Shown here in pieces: positions 1 through 11,673 of a stretch of DNA of 64,000 nt. A program made the translations under genes and the position numbers. Every line of letters begins with the position of its first letter. Within the stretch, counting starts at the first letter, position 1. The DNA lies in NCBI GenBank assembly GCA_027625915.1, contig JANTQA010000010.1, forward strand, positions 930,001-994,000, read 5' to 3'. Source of the stretch: Anaeramoeba flamelloides. Its lineage: Eukaryota > Metamonada > Anaeramoebidae. Under the pieces are notes generated by a model. It was not told the origin of the DNA. It did no database searches and saw nothing but the letters and a program-made list of their open reading frames with translations.

Positions 1-803
1 AAGGTATTTTTAGATAATAAAGTTAATTCATCAAAACTTGAAACCAATCCTCAACGGATTAATTTTTCCAAAAAATTTTTAAATAGCCAACAAGATAAAT
101 TGTAAAATTTGAAATAAATATTTCATTTTGTTTTTTAGAATACGTTTTATTTTATTTTTGTTATTTTAATTTTTACCGGATTTGATAATAATAGTTATTA
201 TTACAGTTCTTTTTTAAAATGACTATTACCATGGGAAAGTTGTCGATTGAAAATGTAACATGACGTTTGATTTGTGATAAATACTACAGCCACCATATAA
301 TTAACAATTATTCGATATACCATTCACTTTTTTCATCAAACTTTTAAAAATAAATATTTTATACTATTTTCTGATTAATATTAAAGGAAAAGTCGCTGTA
401 TAACCAAAAAGAATTCAGAAAATAATCTTAAGATATATAAGATTGAGTTAACTTGATTTTAATTTTGGGAAGGATAAATTTAAGATCTGTTTGTTTTCCA
501 TTTTTGAAACTGTTTTTTTTTTTTTCAATTAGTAAAGTTTAAATTGAATTTTTATAAAAGAGTTTCAATAAATTCTATATTTGAAGTTACTATAGAACAA
601 AAGATAATAACTCACCGTCAATTTTCTCTAAGGTTTTAGTGAAAAAAAAAAGATGAGAAAACTCAAAGCAAATTATAATTTCCATTTCTTGTAACATGAA
701 ATAACTATAAACAAATGTTGAGATTTCAAAAGCTCTTTTTTTTTTGATTTCTTCTCAAATTTATCTACCTCTACTTATTCAAAAGGCAAAGAATATTATA
801 TAA

Positions 804-1236
804 CTGTTGTGGAAAAAAAGTAAAACTGGAAAAAAAGTGAAACAAGGTTTTTAATGGGGAACATTACTGAAAATTCAAAGTAAGATCAATGAAAAAAAGA
901 ATAAATAAATAAATAAAGACAAAATGTAGTATTCGCCACAATAACAGTTTTTTAAATACTATCTTTTGATATGGGTTTTTCTTTGATTGATGAATTATTA
1001 AAAATTTGTTCAAAAAATTGACTATTTTTGAGATCTCCAAAACCATACCAATAATTTTGATGAATAAACTAGATTTAAATTGTATTTGTTGGGTTGATTG
1101 AAAATAATATAATGGGTTATTATTTGAAGTTAATTGGTTTCTTCTTTTTTTTGATTTTACTTTTCATTTTCAGTAATGTTCCCAATTAAAAACCTTGTTT
1201 CACTTTTTTTCCAGTTTTACTTTTTTTCCACAACAG
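804..1236. mobile_element. MITE family A, copy 1 (Harbinger-like ends)
   Basis: A non-autonomous DNA element with long terminal inverted repeats of about 65-70 bp. The left end reads CTGTTGTGGAAAAAAAGT and the right end is its reverse complement, ending in CCACAACAG. The element is flanked on both sides by TAA (801-803 and 1237-1239), which fits the 3-bp TWA target duplication of the PIF/Harbinger superfamily. A second copy in reverse internal orientation lies at 41119-41517. There is no coding capacity. Compared with copy 2, both ends of this copy carry the same extra ~17-bp block. Confidence 0.85.
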
Positions 1237-2185
1237 TAAGAAATTTTAATCCCCATTTCAGAGAAAAATCAATAAAAATCCCATTCATAATAAACTTGAA
1301 TCCAAAAAAATAAATTTGAAAAAGCAAAAATATTCGACAAAAATTATATTGAAAAAATTATGTAGTGCAGAAAAAGATCAAAAAAAAAACATTATTAAAA
1401 ACAAATTATTTTATTTAGCTTTTATTAAGTTGGTTTACCTTGATAAAGTAACTATTAAACAATGGAAAACCTCAGATATTTCATGGCATGGTATTTGAAT
1501 ACGATAAAAGAAGAAATACCTATTTTGATTACTTTTTGAAAAATCAAATCACAGAAATCACAGAAACCTAAATCCCAAATTTTTATAAATTTTGTATTTT
1601 TATTTCTAATATGATAATTTAGTCAATTTGGTGTTTTACTAATTCTAAATTAGTTGTAGCTCGTGTATTCAACAATTTCTACCTTTGATATTATTTAAAA
1701 ATCGAAATAAATTGAATTTCTATAAAAAGTTATTTGAAGCAAAATATCACTTTTTAATATTGGATAAAATACACATTTTACCAAAAATACTTGGTTATTG
1801 TTAAAAAGACAATTTATACCAATTTTTTGGGGGTGATTAAGAAGATTTGATTTAAAGTTTGAGATAAAAGTCTTATGATCTATGAAAAAAAAAAAAATTA
1901 AAAAAAAAATTAAAATTAAAATAACCTTTTACAATCTAGATTTTTTTTTTTTTAATATGGCCATGCGAATGATATAATAATTTTTTATTGATATTTGTAT
2001 TATTTTTCTTCTTCTCTTTTTTTTATTTTATTTTTCTTTAATTGCTTCTGTCTCTCAGATTAAATAAATAAATAAATAAAGTGAATTTTTCATCTTTGGC
2101 AGTGCCTCTTTGAATGTAATGGGGTTTATTTATAAGTAGAAAAAGTTTTTTTCTTTAATAAAATTCCAATTTTATCAGAAAAGTT

Positions 2186-2296
2186 GGCATTTTGGTACTA
2201 GAGTTACTCAGAAGTTGTTCAAAAAGTGTTTTTTAATTTCTTTGAAACAATCCATTTATTTTTGATTTTTTGGTATTTTAGGGAATATTTGAGATA
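2186..2296 (+). repeat. Solo terminal repeat of fold-back family 2
   Basis: About 110 bp resembling the right terminal inverted repeat of the element at 58380-59170. Both share a stretch meaning 'GGCAC/TACTAG...GTTGTTCAAAAAGTG' and end in GGGAATATTTGA. No partner arm is visible nearby, so this looks like a solo or truncated copy. Confidence 0.55.
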
Positions 2297-2426
2297 TCCT
2301 CTTTTTTATAATTCAATAAAAAAAAATGCTAAATAAATTGTAATGGTAAATAAAAACAAAACAAATAAAAAAATAATAAAAATTTATTTTTAAATTAATT
2401 ATTTTTTTATTTCTAAATTAATGAAT

Positions 2427-3833
2427 TCAAATTTTTTCATATTTTTGTTTTCTCTTTTCCCTTTTTTGTTTGTGTGTATTTTTATTTTTTGGATCGACAC
2501 TATTATTTACAGATTGGTGTATAAGATTGAAATTGTTTCCCAATTCTTTTTTTTTTGAACTGTTTTCATTGGTGTTATTTTTAGTATTGTCGTCACTGCA
2601 ATAGATAATACTTTTTGAATAGAAATCCTGATCAGAAGTTTGTATAAATGTTTCGCTGTTTAATTCGCTTTCAGATGTTAAGGTGGATAAAAACCCTGTT
2701 TGGTTTGTTTTATTACCAAAATCGTCGGTTTTATTATTTAAATAAAGGACGTATTGGTTTGCTGGGGTTTTTAGGATTGGATCTCTTGTAAGAAATTTTA
2801 AACTGGTAATAATGTTGTTCTCTGGTTTTTGAATTATTTTTTGTTGAATTTGGGATATTTTTCGGGGTGATCGAACTAAAGTACTAAAAGTGTTTTCATT
2901 TTTAATTTTGTTTATATTTTTCTTTTGATACTGATTGTCGCTGGTTGTTTTAATATCCTTGGGGCTACTATAAATATAGATACTATTCTTTAGCAATTGT
3001 TTACGTTCTTTGTTTGGGTTTAATTTTTTTATTTTTTTGATTTCTTGTGGATTGTCTTTGGTATTCTTTTCTTTTAAGGCATTTACCTTTTCGGTTTGCT
3101 TTTGTTTCCAGTCTTCCTGGCTTTCTTCCCAGAACTCAAAAAGATTGATAGATCTTCTTCGGAATTTTTCATTCTTTTTGAGAATTTTGTTTTTGTTAAT
3201 GAAATAGGAATCTTGCAAATCATTCTTATTGAATTGGTTATACTTTTGAAAAAGATTTGGAGAAGACCGTTCTTCTTCATGGGTTTTTATTGGGGTTACA
3301 ACCTTAAAATCAAATTGATAAGATTCTTCTGATTCAAGTGTAGAATAGTATGTTTCAGTTTCCTTTTTATATTTGATTTTGGTGATGTTGTTTGGTTTGT
3401 CTCTTTGTTTTTGTTCGACATTTTCTTTCTTTTTTACATTCTCCTTTACCTTATCTTTTATTTCTTTTTGTTTTTTTGTCTTTTTCTTTTCCTTTTCCTT
3501 TTTCTTTTCCTTTTCCTTTTGTTGTCGGTTCTCTTTCTTTTGTTGTTGATCTTCTTTCTTATTTTTTTTAACAGATTTTTCATTTTTGATTTTCAATTTT
3601 TTTGGTTTACAATCGTAACGGTTAGTTGAATTTCTAAAATGTGATCCAATGTAGCCGTCCTGGTAAAGAGGCGAAAGAACCGAGGAAAAGTGATCAGAGT
3701 CCGGTGTTTCGGGGTTGGATGGAAGATAATGTTTTGTGTCTGAAGTAAAATCATCATCATTCGAAGATATACTACAATGCAATACTCTTGGAGTTGGGTT
3801 TTCGTTTCGTTTTGTTCTTTGCAGTTCATACAT
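2427..3833 (-). CDS. Unknown Lys-rich low-complexity protein (468 aa)
   Basis: A single uninterrupted frame of 468 codons starting MYELQRTKRNENPTPRV and ending in TGA. I do not recognise the family. Residues 1-80 are Ser/Asn/Asp-rich. Residues about 82-150 are a dense Lys/Glu/Gln block made of KEKEKKK-type repeats, probably a charged helix or nuclear-localisation-like tract. The rest is Asn/Lys/Ser-rich with scattered SP/TP motifs (for example SPNLF, SPRKI, TPIKT) that could be kinase sites. There is no membrane segment, signal peptide or known fold. Its length and steady codon pattern, against an AT-rich background full of stops, argue for a real gene. It lies divergently to RPS15, about 3.3 kb away. 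A missing exon on either side cannot be excluded. Confidence 0.7.
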   Translation of the reverse strand: MYELQRTKRNENPTPRVLHCSISSNDDDFTSDTKHYLPSNPETPDSDHFSSVLSPLYQDGYIGSHFRNSTNRYDCKPKKLKIKNEKSVKKNKKEDQQQKKENRQQKEKEKKKEKEKKKTKKQKEIKDKVKENVKKKENVEQKQRDKPNNITKIKYKKETETYYSTLESEESYQFDFKVVTPIKTHEEERSSPNLFQKYNQFNKNDLQDSYFINKNKILKKNEKFRRRSINLFEFWEESQEDWKQKQTEKVNALKEKNTKDNPQEIKKIKKLNPNKERKQLLKNSIYIYSSPKDIKTTSDNQYQKKNINKIKNENTFSTLVRSPRKISQIQQKIIQKPENNIITSLKFLTRDPILKTPANQYVLYLNNKTDDFGNKTNQTGFLSTLTSESELNSETFIQTSDQDFYSKSIIYCSDDNTKNNTNENSSKKKELGNNFNLIHQSVNNSVDPKNKNTHKQKREKRKQKYEKI

Positions 3834-6800
3834 TTTTCTTGAAGAATTTAAATATTTTCAAAAATCCAAAAATGAGTAAAAAAAATCAAAAAAAATGTTA
3901 AATTATGAATTAAAATTTGTTTTTTTTATTGAGTGACGAATTTGTTATGTGACGACAATTGTTGGGAAATGGAAATGTTTTTAAAGAGTAAAACTTTTGA
4001 CTTTATGAAAATTGAAAAATAAAATATTGATTCTAATTTCTTGATTCTCTTTTTGTAACATTTAAAATATCCTATTCGTTACAAAAGAGGTTTATAAAAA
4101 TTTTTATTAGTGAAAAAAATCCCAAAGTTGTTGAAAAGGAACACTTCAAAGTAACTGAACAAAATCAAAAAATAACTCAAGGACAAATGATCAAGTTTTT
4201 TTTTCGTGAAATAAAAATTGAGAAATAAATAAACCTTGCTTATATTCGATATTTCGAGAGAAAAAATTTTTCTCTTCATTTTTCCTTTTTTTCTTTGCAA
4301 ATATATTTTCCCAAGAAATATTTTTAATTTCTATTTTAGTATCTATTCCTGTTGTACTTTTTTTGATGCATCTTGATATCTAGATAGTGAGTGGAAAAAT
4401 AACGCAAAAAAAAAAAAAGGATATTTTAGAATTATTAAAAAAGATAATCATTTGAATTTTAATTAAAAATAATTTCAAATACAAGCACAAAAATATACCA
4501 AAAAAAAAAAAAAAAAAAAGATTAAAAGTATTCAAAAAGATCTTAGAAAAGGATTTCTCAATCTCATAATTAATTTTAGAAAAATAATATATAAAGCCAA
4601 AAAAATATAAGAGGTAAAAAAGTTGTTTCTTTAATTAAATTCTTGATTTTTCTTCTTCTTGTTTTAATACAACATATAACTCATCTGTATATTAATATAT
4701 ACGTGGACGATCAATTTTAAAAGTTAAATTATTGATATCCGAAGAATATTTTAAATTAGGAATTGAATTTGTTTAAAATTTTACTTAATTATCCCATTAT
4801 TTATGAAAGTTTTTTTTATTTTAGTAAAAAAATAATCTAAAGATTTTCCTAATATTAACTCTATTTTCAGAAAAATAATTTCTCACAATTTGATCTTTTA
4901 TTTTTAATATTTATTTTTTTTTTTTTAGAACTTTAAGAAATAAAAACCACATTTATGTACTTTTAATTGGGGAATCGAAGAGACAAATTTTTTAGTGTAC
5001 TGTCCAAAAAAAAAACAATACAATGTCAAAGAAATCCAGCCACAATATCTTATTGTGAAATTTTATAAGGTATAGAAACAGCTTGTCTATTATAAAAAAT
5101 TTTACAGGTATTGTACGCAGTAAAACGGTGATAAAAGTTTATCATAAACTATAAAATTTATAATTGAAGAAAAAAGAATAATTTACCAATTTTTTGGTCT
5201 AGGAAATTGACAAAGAATTATTTTAAAAAAAATACTATTAATGTAGATCTCCAATTTCAAAAATTGTTAAAATCTCAAATTTCAACAATTTAAAAACGAT
5301 TATTGAAAAAAATTTTATCAGTTTTTTGTCTTTCTTTATTCTGTGATATATGTGATTTAAATGATTTTTTTTCTTTTGAAATTTAGTTTTTGACTTTATT
5401 TATTCCAAAAAAACCCTCTGATATCAGAGAAAAGGGGATTTTTATCTTATTAATGACTTGAGTCATTTACCTTGAATTTGTCCCCTACCCGATGAACTAC
5501 TTGAAACTAAAAAGGGTATTGTGAAATCACCCTAGTTTTGGTTGGAAAAATCCAAATAGCAAAAAAAAAATCTTAGGAGATCTCTTGGGCAAAAAATTCA
5601 ATTCAAAAAATAATCATTGGATCTGAATTGAAAAAAATCAAATCATAAAAAAAAATAAATAATATCTAAATTAAAATAAGATCAAATTTGTAAAACCGTT
5701 AGATTGGATTCAACTTATAAATTTTCAAAGGGTTAAATTTCTTGATTTTAATTTATATTCAAACTTTGGCAAAAAGAATAAAAAAACGTCTAGAATATAG
5801 ATAAAAAAAGTTAATTAAAAAAAAAGAATCTCCAAGTTATCTCAATATTACTTAAAAATTAAAATTTAAACAAAATTTAAATTAAAAAAAAATCAAAGGA
5901 TCCCAGAGAAAAAAAATTCAAATTATAAAAAAAGTAATAAAGGCATTCTCAATTCCAAAAAATCAAAATTCAAAAAAAATACCAGTGTCTTCTTTTAAAT
6001 TGCTAAAGGGTTAAATTTCTTCAATTTAACACAAATTGTTTTCTATAAGTTCCAAATCAATTCAATTAAATTTAATCTAATTTGTGGTTATTGTGTAACC
6101 GTCTAAATTTAACAAATTAAGGATTTTGGAAAACTCTTGAGTTGACAATAACTCTTCTAGGAGAATAGAAAAAAAAGAATAAAAAAAATATCTTCGAGAT
6201 CTTGAAAAGCCGCAAAGAGTAAAACTTTTAAACTAACATAGTTCTTTTCAGAATTATATTTCAAAACCATTCAAATTGGAAATTGTGTGTCTCTTTTTGG
6301 CTCTTTTTTCTCAAAATATTATAATTTTGGATCGTTGATTTTTATACATCGATCAGATATCAGATGTCAATAGGCATCTGATTGATATTAAGAACTCATA
6401 AAAATTCAAATTTTATTTTTGACTTTTCAGAATTATATTTTTCACCATAAGGAAACGACCCTTTAGAGAGACAAAAAATTCAAGTTCTAAGTAGGACAAA
6501 TTTCAAGGTTGGTATGGAATCGCTATATAATATGACAGAAATTGAATTTTTTATTTCATAAAATACTATTTTAATGTAGACATTCATATCTATGTAGTAT
6601 AAATGTTTATGGTAGGGTTTCGCCGCATAATTTGGTTTTTTCAAAGATTCCCTATAATTTTTTTAGTTGAGAAATAGAATTATGTTCTTGATATTTTGCA
6701 ATAAATTGTGTAATTTATTGTATTCTTCTTGATCTTTTTAAAGTTTAAGTTTTTTTAAAAAAAGAGAAACATCTTTTAATCTGTATCGTGGGTTTAAATT

Positions 6801-7113
6801 GTTTCTGTGGGGTTTTGTAACAAAAGTATCACAAACAAAAGTAAAAAAAAATAAAAAGTTAGAATTTATTTCAATTTATTGCAATTAAAACTCATGGAGG
6901 ATAAGAAAAAAAGGAAAAGAAAAACAAAGTTTTATTCTATTTCATCAACCAAATGTCAGTAATTCAAAATTAACTCATAAAAAAGTATTTTTTTTTAACT
7001 TTATAAGAGAATTTGTTGCTTGTTTGAATAAAAAAGTTTGCTTTACAAAAAAAAGTCAAATCTTTAATCATTTTTTTCGTTCATTTCTACTTTTAATTAA
7101 GTTAATAAATAAT
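3834..7113. other. Spacer between divergent genes
   Basis: A 3.3-kb A/T-rich intergenic region between the 5' ends of the Lys-rich gene and RPS15, so it should contain both promoters. The only structures I see are small: a perfect palindrome AATGACTTGAGTCATT near 5451, and an imperfect hairpin (ATATCAGATG / GCATCTGATTGATAT) near 6356-6391. No coding exon recognised. Confidence 0.5.
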
Positions 7114-7754
7114 ATGTCCCAAACAAAAAAGAAAAGAAGTTTCCGTGTTTACACTTATAGAGGTGTTGAACTTGATAACCTCGTCAATATGAAAATGGAC
7201 AAATTTGCAGAACTTTTAGATTCTCGAGGAAGAAGAAAACTTAATAGAGGACTTTCCAGAAGACACACCTCTCTTATCAAAAGACTTCGAAAAGCAGTAT
7301 GATTTCTTTTTCAAAGACATTACTTAAATTGAAGAATTTAAAGAATACAAAACTTTCCTTTTGCTCGAAAGAGTAAAAAAAATCAATCGCTCACTATTTC
7401 TTTTTTTGTCTTTTTTTTTTTTTTTTTTTTCTTTTCTTTTCTTTTCTTTTTCGAAACCAACAAATAAAAACCCTGAACAACTAAAAAATAATAAAAAAAA
7501 AAAAGAAAAAAGGTGTAAAACTAGGTGACAATGCACCAGTTATCAGAACTCATCTTAGAGATATGATCATTCTTCCAGAAATGGTTGGCTCTACGATTGC
7601 CGTTCACAATGGAAAGAACTTTATCCCAATTGAAATCAATGCAAGAATGATCGGATGCTATCTTGGTGAATTTTCCTTAACATACAAAAAAACAACCCAT
7701 GGTAGACCAGGTGTCGGTGCTACTCACTCTTCCAAATTTGTTCCTCTTAAATAA
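7114..7754 (+). CDS. 40S ribosomal protein S15 (uS19), two exons
   Basis: Cytosolic small-subunit ribosomal protein uS19, which sits in the 40S head near the decoding centre. Exon 1 is 7114-7296 (61 aa, starting [20 protein letters not shown]). Exon 2 is 7506-7754 (82 aa, ending [12 protein letters not shown] then TAA). The 209-bp intron is phase 0, with donor GTATGA and acceptor AAAAG. The joined text [18 protein letters not shown] matches RLRKAKKEAP in animal RPS15. The total of 143 aa compares with about 145 aa in human. Family hallmarks visible are [31 protein letters not shown] and [10 protein letters not shown]. The frame is open upstream of 7114, but the ATG at 7114 gives the family's usual N-terminus. 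The intron contains a (TTTTC)n tract and ends in an A-rich rather than pyrimidine-rich run. Confidence 0.96.
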
Positions 7755-10700
7755 TTTCACAATTTATCTTTTTATGACCTCAATACTCTTGATTAGAATT
7801 AATTTTTTTTTTTCTTTTTTTTATTTTTGAAAGGATCACCAATCTTTTTCTTTTAGATACGGGCCATTCATTACTAACGTTCAAACAAAAACTCTTCAAA
7901 GAAATTCTTTTTTTTACTTTTTTTTCTTTTTTTCTTTTTTTTGCTTTTTTTGAAAACAAAAAATTTCAATCTGATGAATATTTAAAAAACAATACTCAAC
8001 AAAGCTTCAACAAAAATTTCAAGTCTTTCTCTACTGAAAAGAAAAGGAAAAAAAAAAAGAGTTAGGATACAGACAGAGCTTGTGTAAATTTACAATAATT
8101 TGAATTTCTTTTTGTTCAAAAAATTCAAGTAATTATTTTTCTTCAATTACCCAACAAAATTCAAAAATTACTCCAAATTCAGGGACTGAAATAAGAAAAT
8201 GATCCGGTGAATTCTTTCTCTCGTCACAGGAAAATTTTTTCAAGCAAATACAGTCAGTTTCACTTTTAAGGCACAAACTTTCAACGAAATTTAAGGGACA
8301 AAAAAATCTCAAATTAAGGCAGAAAATTCAAATTCTCATAAAATAAATTATAACTAACAAAATTTCATTAAATGTGCATTAATTTGAGATTTTTTTGGGA
8401 CTTAAATTTCGTTGAATGTTTATTTCTTAAAAATGGAAATAGCCTTAAAAATCCCCTAAAGTCATTAACAATGTTTAAAACCAAATTATTCGATGATCCC
8501 ACCTCAAAGAAAATTGTTTGAAGAAAAAGAATAAAGTTATAAAAAGGATTTAAAAACAGACCATTCAATTGCTTTTTGTTTCTGGTAATTCTTTTGTTTT
8601 AATTTCATCAATACAGCCTAATTATCATGTTTTTCAAATAGAATTTTTTGAAAATATATTTGGACACAAAGAAGTAAAATTCCGTTTCAGAGATTAATGT
8701 CTATTTTAGGTGAATTCGAAAATTAAATCACGTAAGGTAGTTCCAAAAAAGTGTTGTATTTTTTTTTATATTTTAAAAAATATATTTTCTTTGAAAGTTT
8801 TTTGGTTGGTAAATTGGTAATAATAATATATCACGTGATGTAGATCAGAAATATATAGCATCATTTTTGATATTTTTTAATTATTTTTTACAAGAGAAAA
8901 ATAAAAAAATAAAGATAAATATTATTACTGATTTAATCAATGTCTATTGTTTAGAGTTTCATAATATGTTCATCTAAATATTTTTAAAAAATGAAAAAAA
9001 AATTAACAGTTTTTTTGTCAAAAAAAAAATCTGGTAAGTTCAATAAAAAAAGAGTAATTTGGTAATGATTCAAAGGAATGATTTAAAAATAAAATTTTGT
9101 TAATAGTTGTTCCTACCCTGCCAATTAGATATTTTATCCAAATAAAACCTTTTTCTGAAAAAAATTTTTTGATAAAAAAGAAAAAAATAAAAACCAATTT
9201 TTACACTTTTAAAAATATAATATAAAATTAAGATCATAAACATTTGAATTATTAATTAAATTATTTTCTGGCAAACACGTCTAGTGGTTCATTATGAACA
9301 ACCAATCAATGATTAATTATAATTTTGGAATATTTATATAGTTTTATTAGAATTAAATTGAATCAATGTATTTTAAAATAAAATTGACAAGAGTTTTTTG
9401 ATTAATAACATATTATTAAAGGTTAATCATATTTACCCAAGAGTTCAAATATCCCTTCAAATTCTATTTTTAAAAAATAGTACTGAAAGTTGAACCATAT
9501 AAAAAAAAATACAAGTGTGTTATCAAAAAATTCAAGTATTTCAATTAATTATAAACATACTACTACAAACTTTAAAGTAGATGATATCACTATTAAGACT
9601 TCAAAGTTGAAGAGTAACTTTGTTAATATTGTCTAAAATGTTGGTAGTGTTCTCTTTATATCCAAATTTTTATTATTTTCTCCTCTAATTTTTCTATTTT
9701 CAGAAAGGAAGTATTGTTTTTAAAATTATTATAACTTTTTCTATTGATGGTAAAGTTCGAAATTATTCATATTTCCAAATTAAACCCTATTCCAAAAATT
9801 TAAATACCCAAAATCAAAAATAGACATAAAAAAAAACACAATTAACTAAATTGTTCCAAAATTAATATTAAAATATATTTAATTGACCAAGTATTACTAT
9901 TTTCATAAATAATTATTTTCATCCAAAAATAAGAAAAAAATATAAAACTCAAATAATAAAAACAGGTATGTCCAAAAATGATGAACTAGCATAAAAAAAC
10001 AATATATTTGTTAATTTGTTGAAATTTAACCAACAATTGTTGATCTATCAAATGATAAGATACCACCGACAAATAGTGTTTTTTTTTTCTATTTAACAAA
10101 CTCAACACTAACCTTCTATAATCCATTAAAAAAAATTTATAGATCTAACAAAAAAGATTACGTAACTGGAAAAAAGGAGATGAAAACAAAATCAAAAAGA
10201 CAAAAAATGAAATATTTTGTAAAATCAAAATTATTTCCAAATTTAATTTAAAGTTTAGTCTTGTTATTCTTTTGACTATTTAAATTGTGTAAAAATTTTT
10301 GGTATTTTTTTTATTTCAAAAAAATATTTTAGTTAAAGAAGGAAGAAATAGACTTGTCAATAAAAGAATTGTCCCTAAAAATACAATATGAATAAAACAC
10401 GAAATATAACAATAACCTTGTATCAAAAATCAACTTACTATCAAAAAAATTAGAATGATTATTCAAAGGGGTAAAAAAGGATAAGATGTATATTCAAAAA
10501 CATTTCGAATCAATTATACTTTTTATTTAAAAAAAAAATACAAAAATCAACCAAATCATTAAATTAAAAATTATTACAAAAATAAACGCTTATTTAATAT
10601 CTGTAAAACCCCTCAAAAATTAAAAAGAAATACCTTTTAATTTTTATTATTTTTAATCAATAATTAATAATCCAATCTTATTTTTTTTGAATATGTTCGT

Positions 10701-11673
10701 AATAATACCAAAGATGAAAAGTCTGGATAAACTTAATTATCATTTCATTTTTTTTTTATTTTTATTTTTTAAACAAATAAATCAATTCAAATTAATAATT
10801 CTAATAAAAAAAAAAATCAATAAAGATTTTAAAATTTCGGAAACAAATATTAACAGTATTTTCTTGTTTATACCATGGATATTTGAAAATAAGAACGCTA
10901 CCTAAATCTTTTAATTTTCAAGAATTTTAACAAACTATTGAAAATTAAATAAAATATCAACTTTTTTCCCTGATCTTTAAAGATTCGATATTTGATTAAT
11001 TTTTCTCTCTTTTTTTAACATAAAATTAAATTTATAATGTTATTTGTTCATAGAATCTCTCAGGAATTACTTAAAAGTGAGATTTCTTAAAAATAATAAA
11101 TCATTTGGAAATTTTTGCTATTCTATTTTGGATCCAAAAATATAAACAAAAAAAAAATCAAATCTGACCGAAAATTTAATTTTAAAAAATCGAATTTGTG
11201 AAAAATTCTAACACATTTCTCTAAAGTTGATAAATGGGTTTGTTTATCGGGTTTAATTGTTCCCTTATGAAAATTAGTACTCTATTACCTTTTGGAAAAA
11301 AACATAAGATTTACTATTTTCTTAAGAAAAATTAAAACAAAACTCAAGAATTTAAAACAAAAAAAAATAGAAATCTAATATACTAATAACAATTTTTTTT
11401 TCCTTTCAAGAAAAAATAAGACGGAAAAAAAGCATGAAAAGATTATTGCTTTTCGTCAAAATACAAAATATTCAAAATTTGAAAACCTTTTTTTTTATTT
11501 TTATTTTTTAAGAATGTTTTGGAGATCAAAAGTTTTTCAAGATCATTTTATCTGACTTTGTTGTGTATTAAATGATAAAAATGGGATCAATTGATTCGGT
11601 ACAATTTGCTTTCTATTATTTTCATTCCTTTTCAAATGAGATTCATTTCTTAGTGTAAAATTGAATTTAAGAT
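7755..11673. other. Spacer, no gene seen
   Basis: A 3.9-kb A/T-rich region between convergent genes (RPS15 and RCC1-BTB), so it should mainly hold their 3' ends. It contains one MITE (8251-8450). The longest other open frames, near 8368-8568 (-) and 10687-10905 (+), are hydrophobic or Lys-rich translations of A/T runs with no domain. Confidence 0.55.
8251..8450. mobile_element. MITE family B, copy 1 (Tc1/mariner-like ends)
   Basis: A fold-back element of about 200 bp. The left end is CAGTCAGTTTCACTTTTAAG preceded by TA. The interior continues as two complementary arms (AAATCTCAAATTAAGG versus AATTTGAGATTTTTTT). The right end is degraded. A second copy at about 51943-52137 has the better right end (GAAACTGACTG followed by TA). 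The TA flank plus CAGT terminus suggests a Tc1/mariner-type MITE. It has no coding capacity. Confidence 0.75.

Larger units (their letters stand above)
1..2426. other. Spacer, no gene seen
   Basis: Gene-free A/T-tract DNA. It holds one 433-bp MITE (804-1236) and a solo terminal repeat related to the fold-back element at 58380-59170. Short open frames here are A/T-run translations with no recognisable domain. Nothing else is supported. Confidence 0.6.

Noticed and set aside
7024-7113. 30-residue N-terminal extension of RPS15
   Set aside because: Open but begins at a non-ATG codon; the ATG at 7114 gives the family's standard N-terminus.
10687-10905. 72-codon open frame in spacer
   Set aside because: Phe/Ile/Lys-rich translation of A/T tracts with no domain, start context or neighbouring exon.
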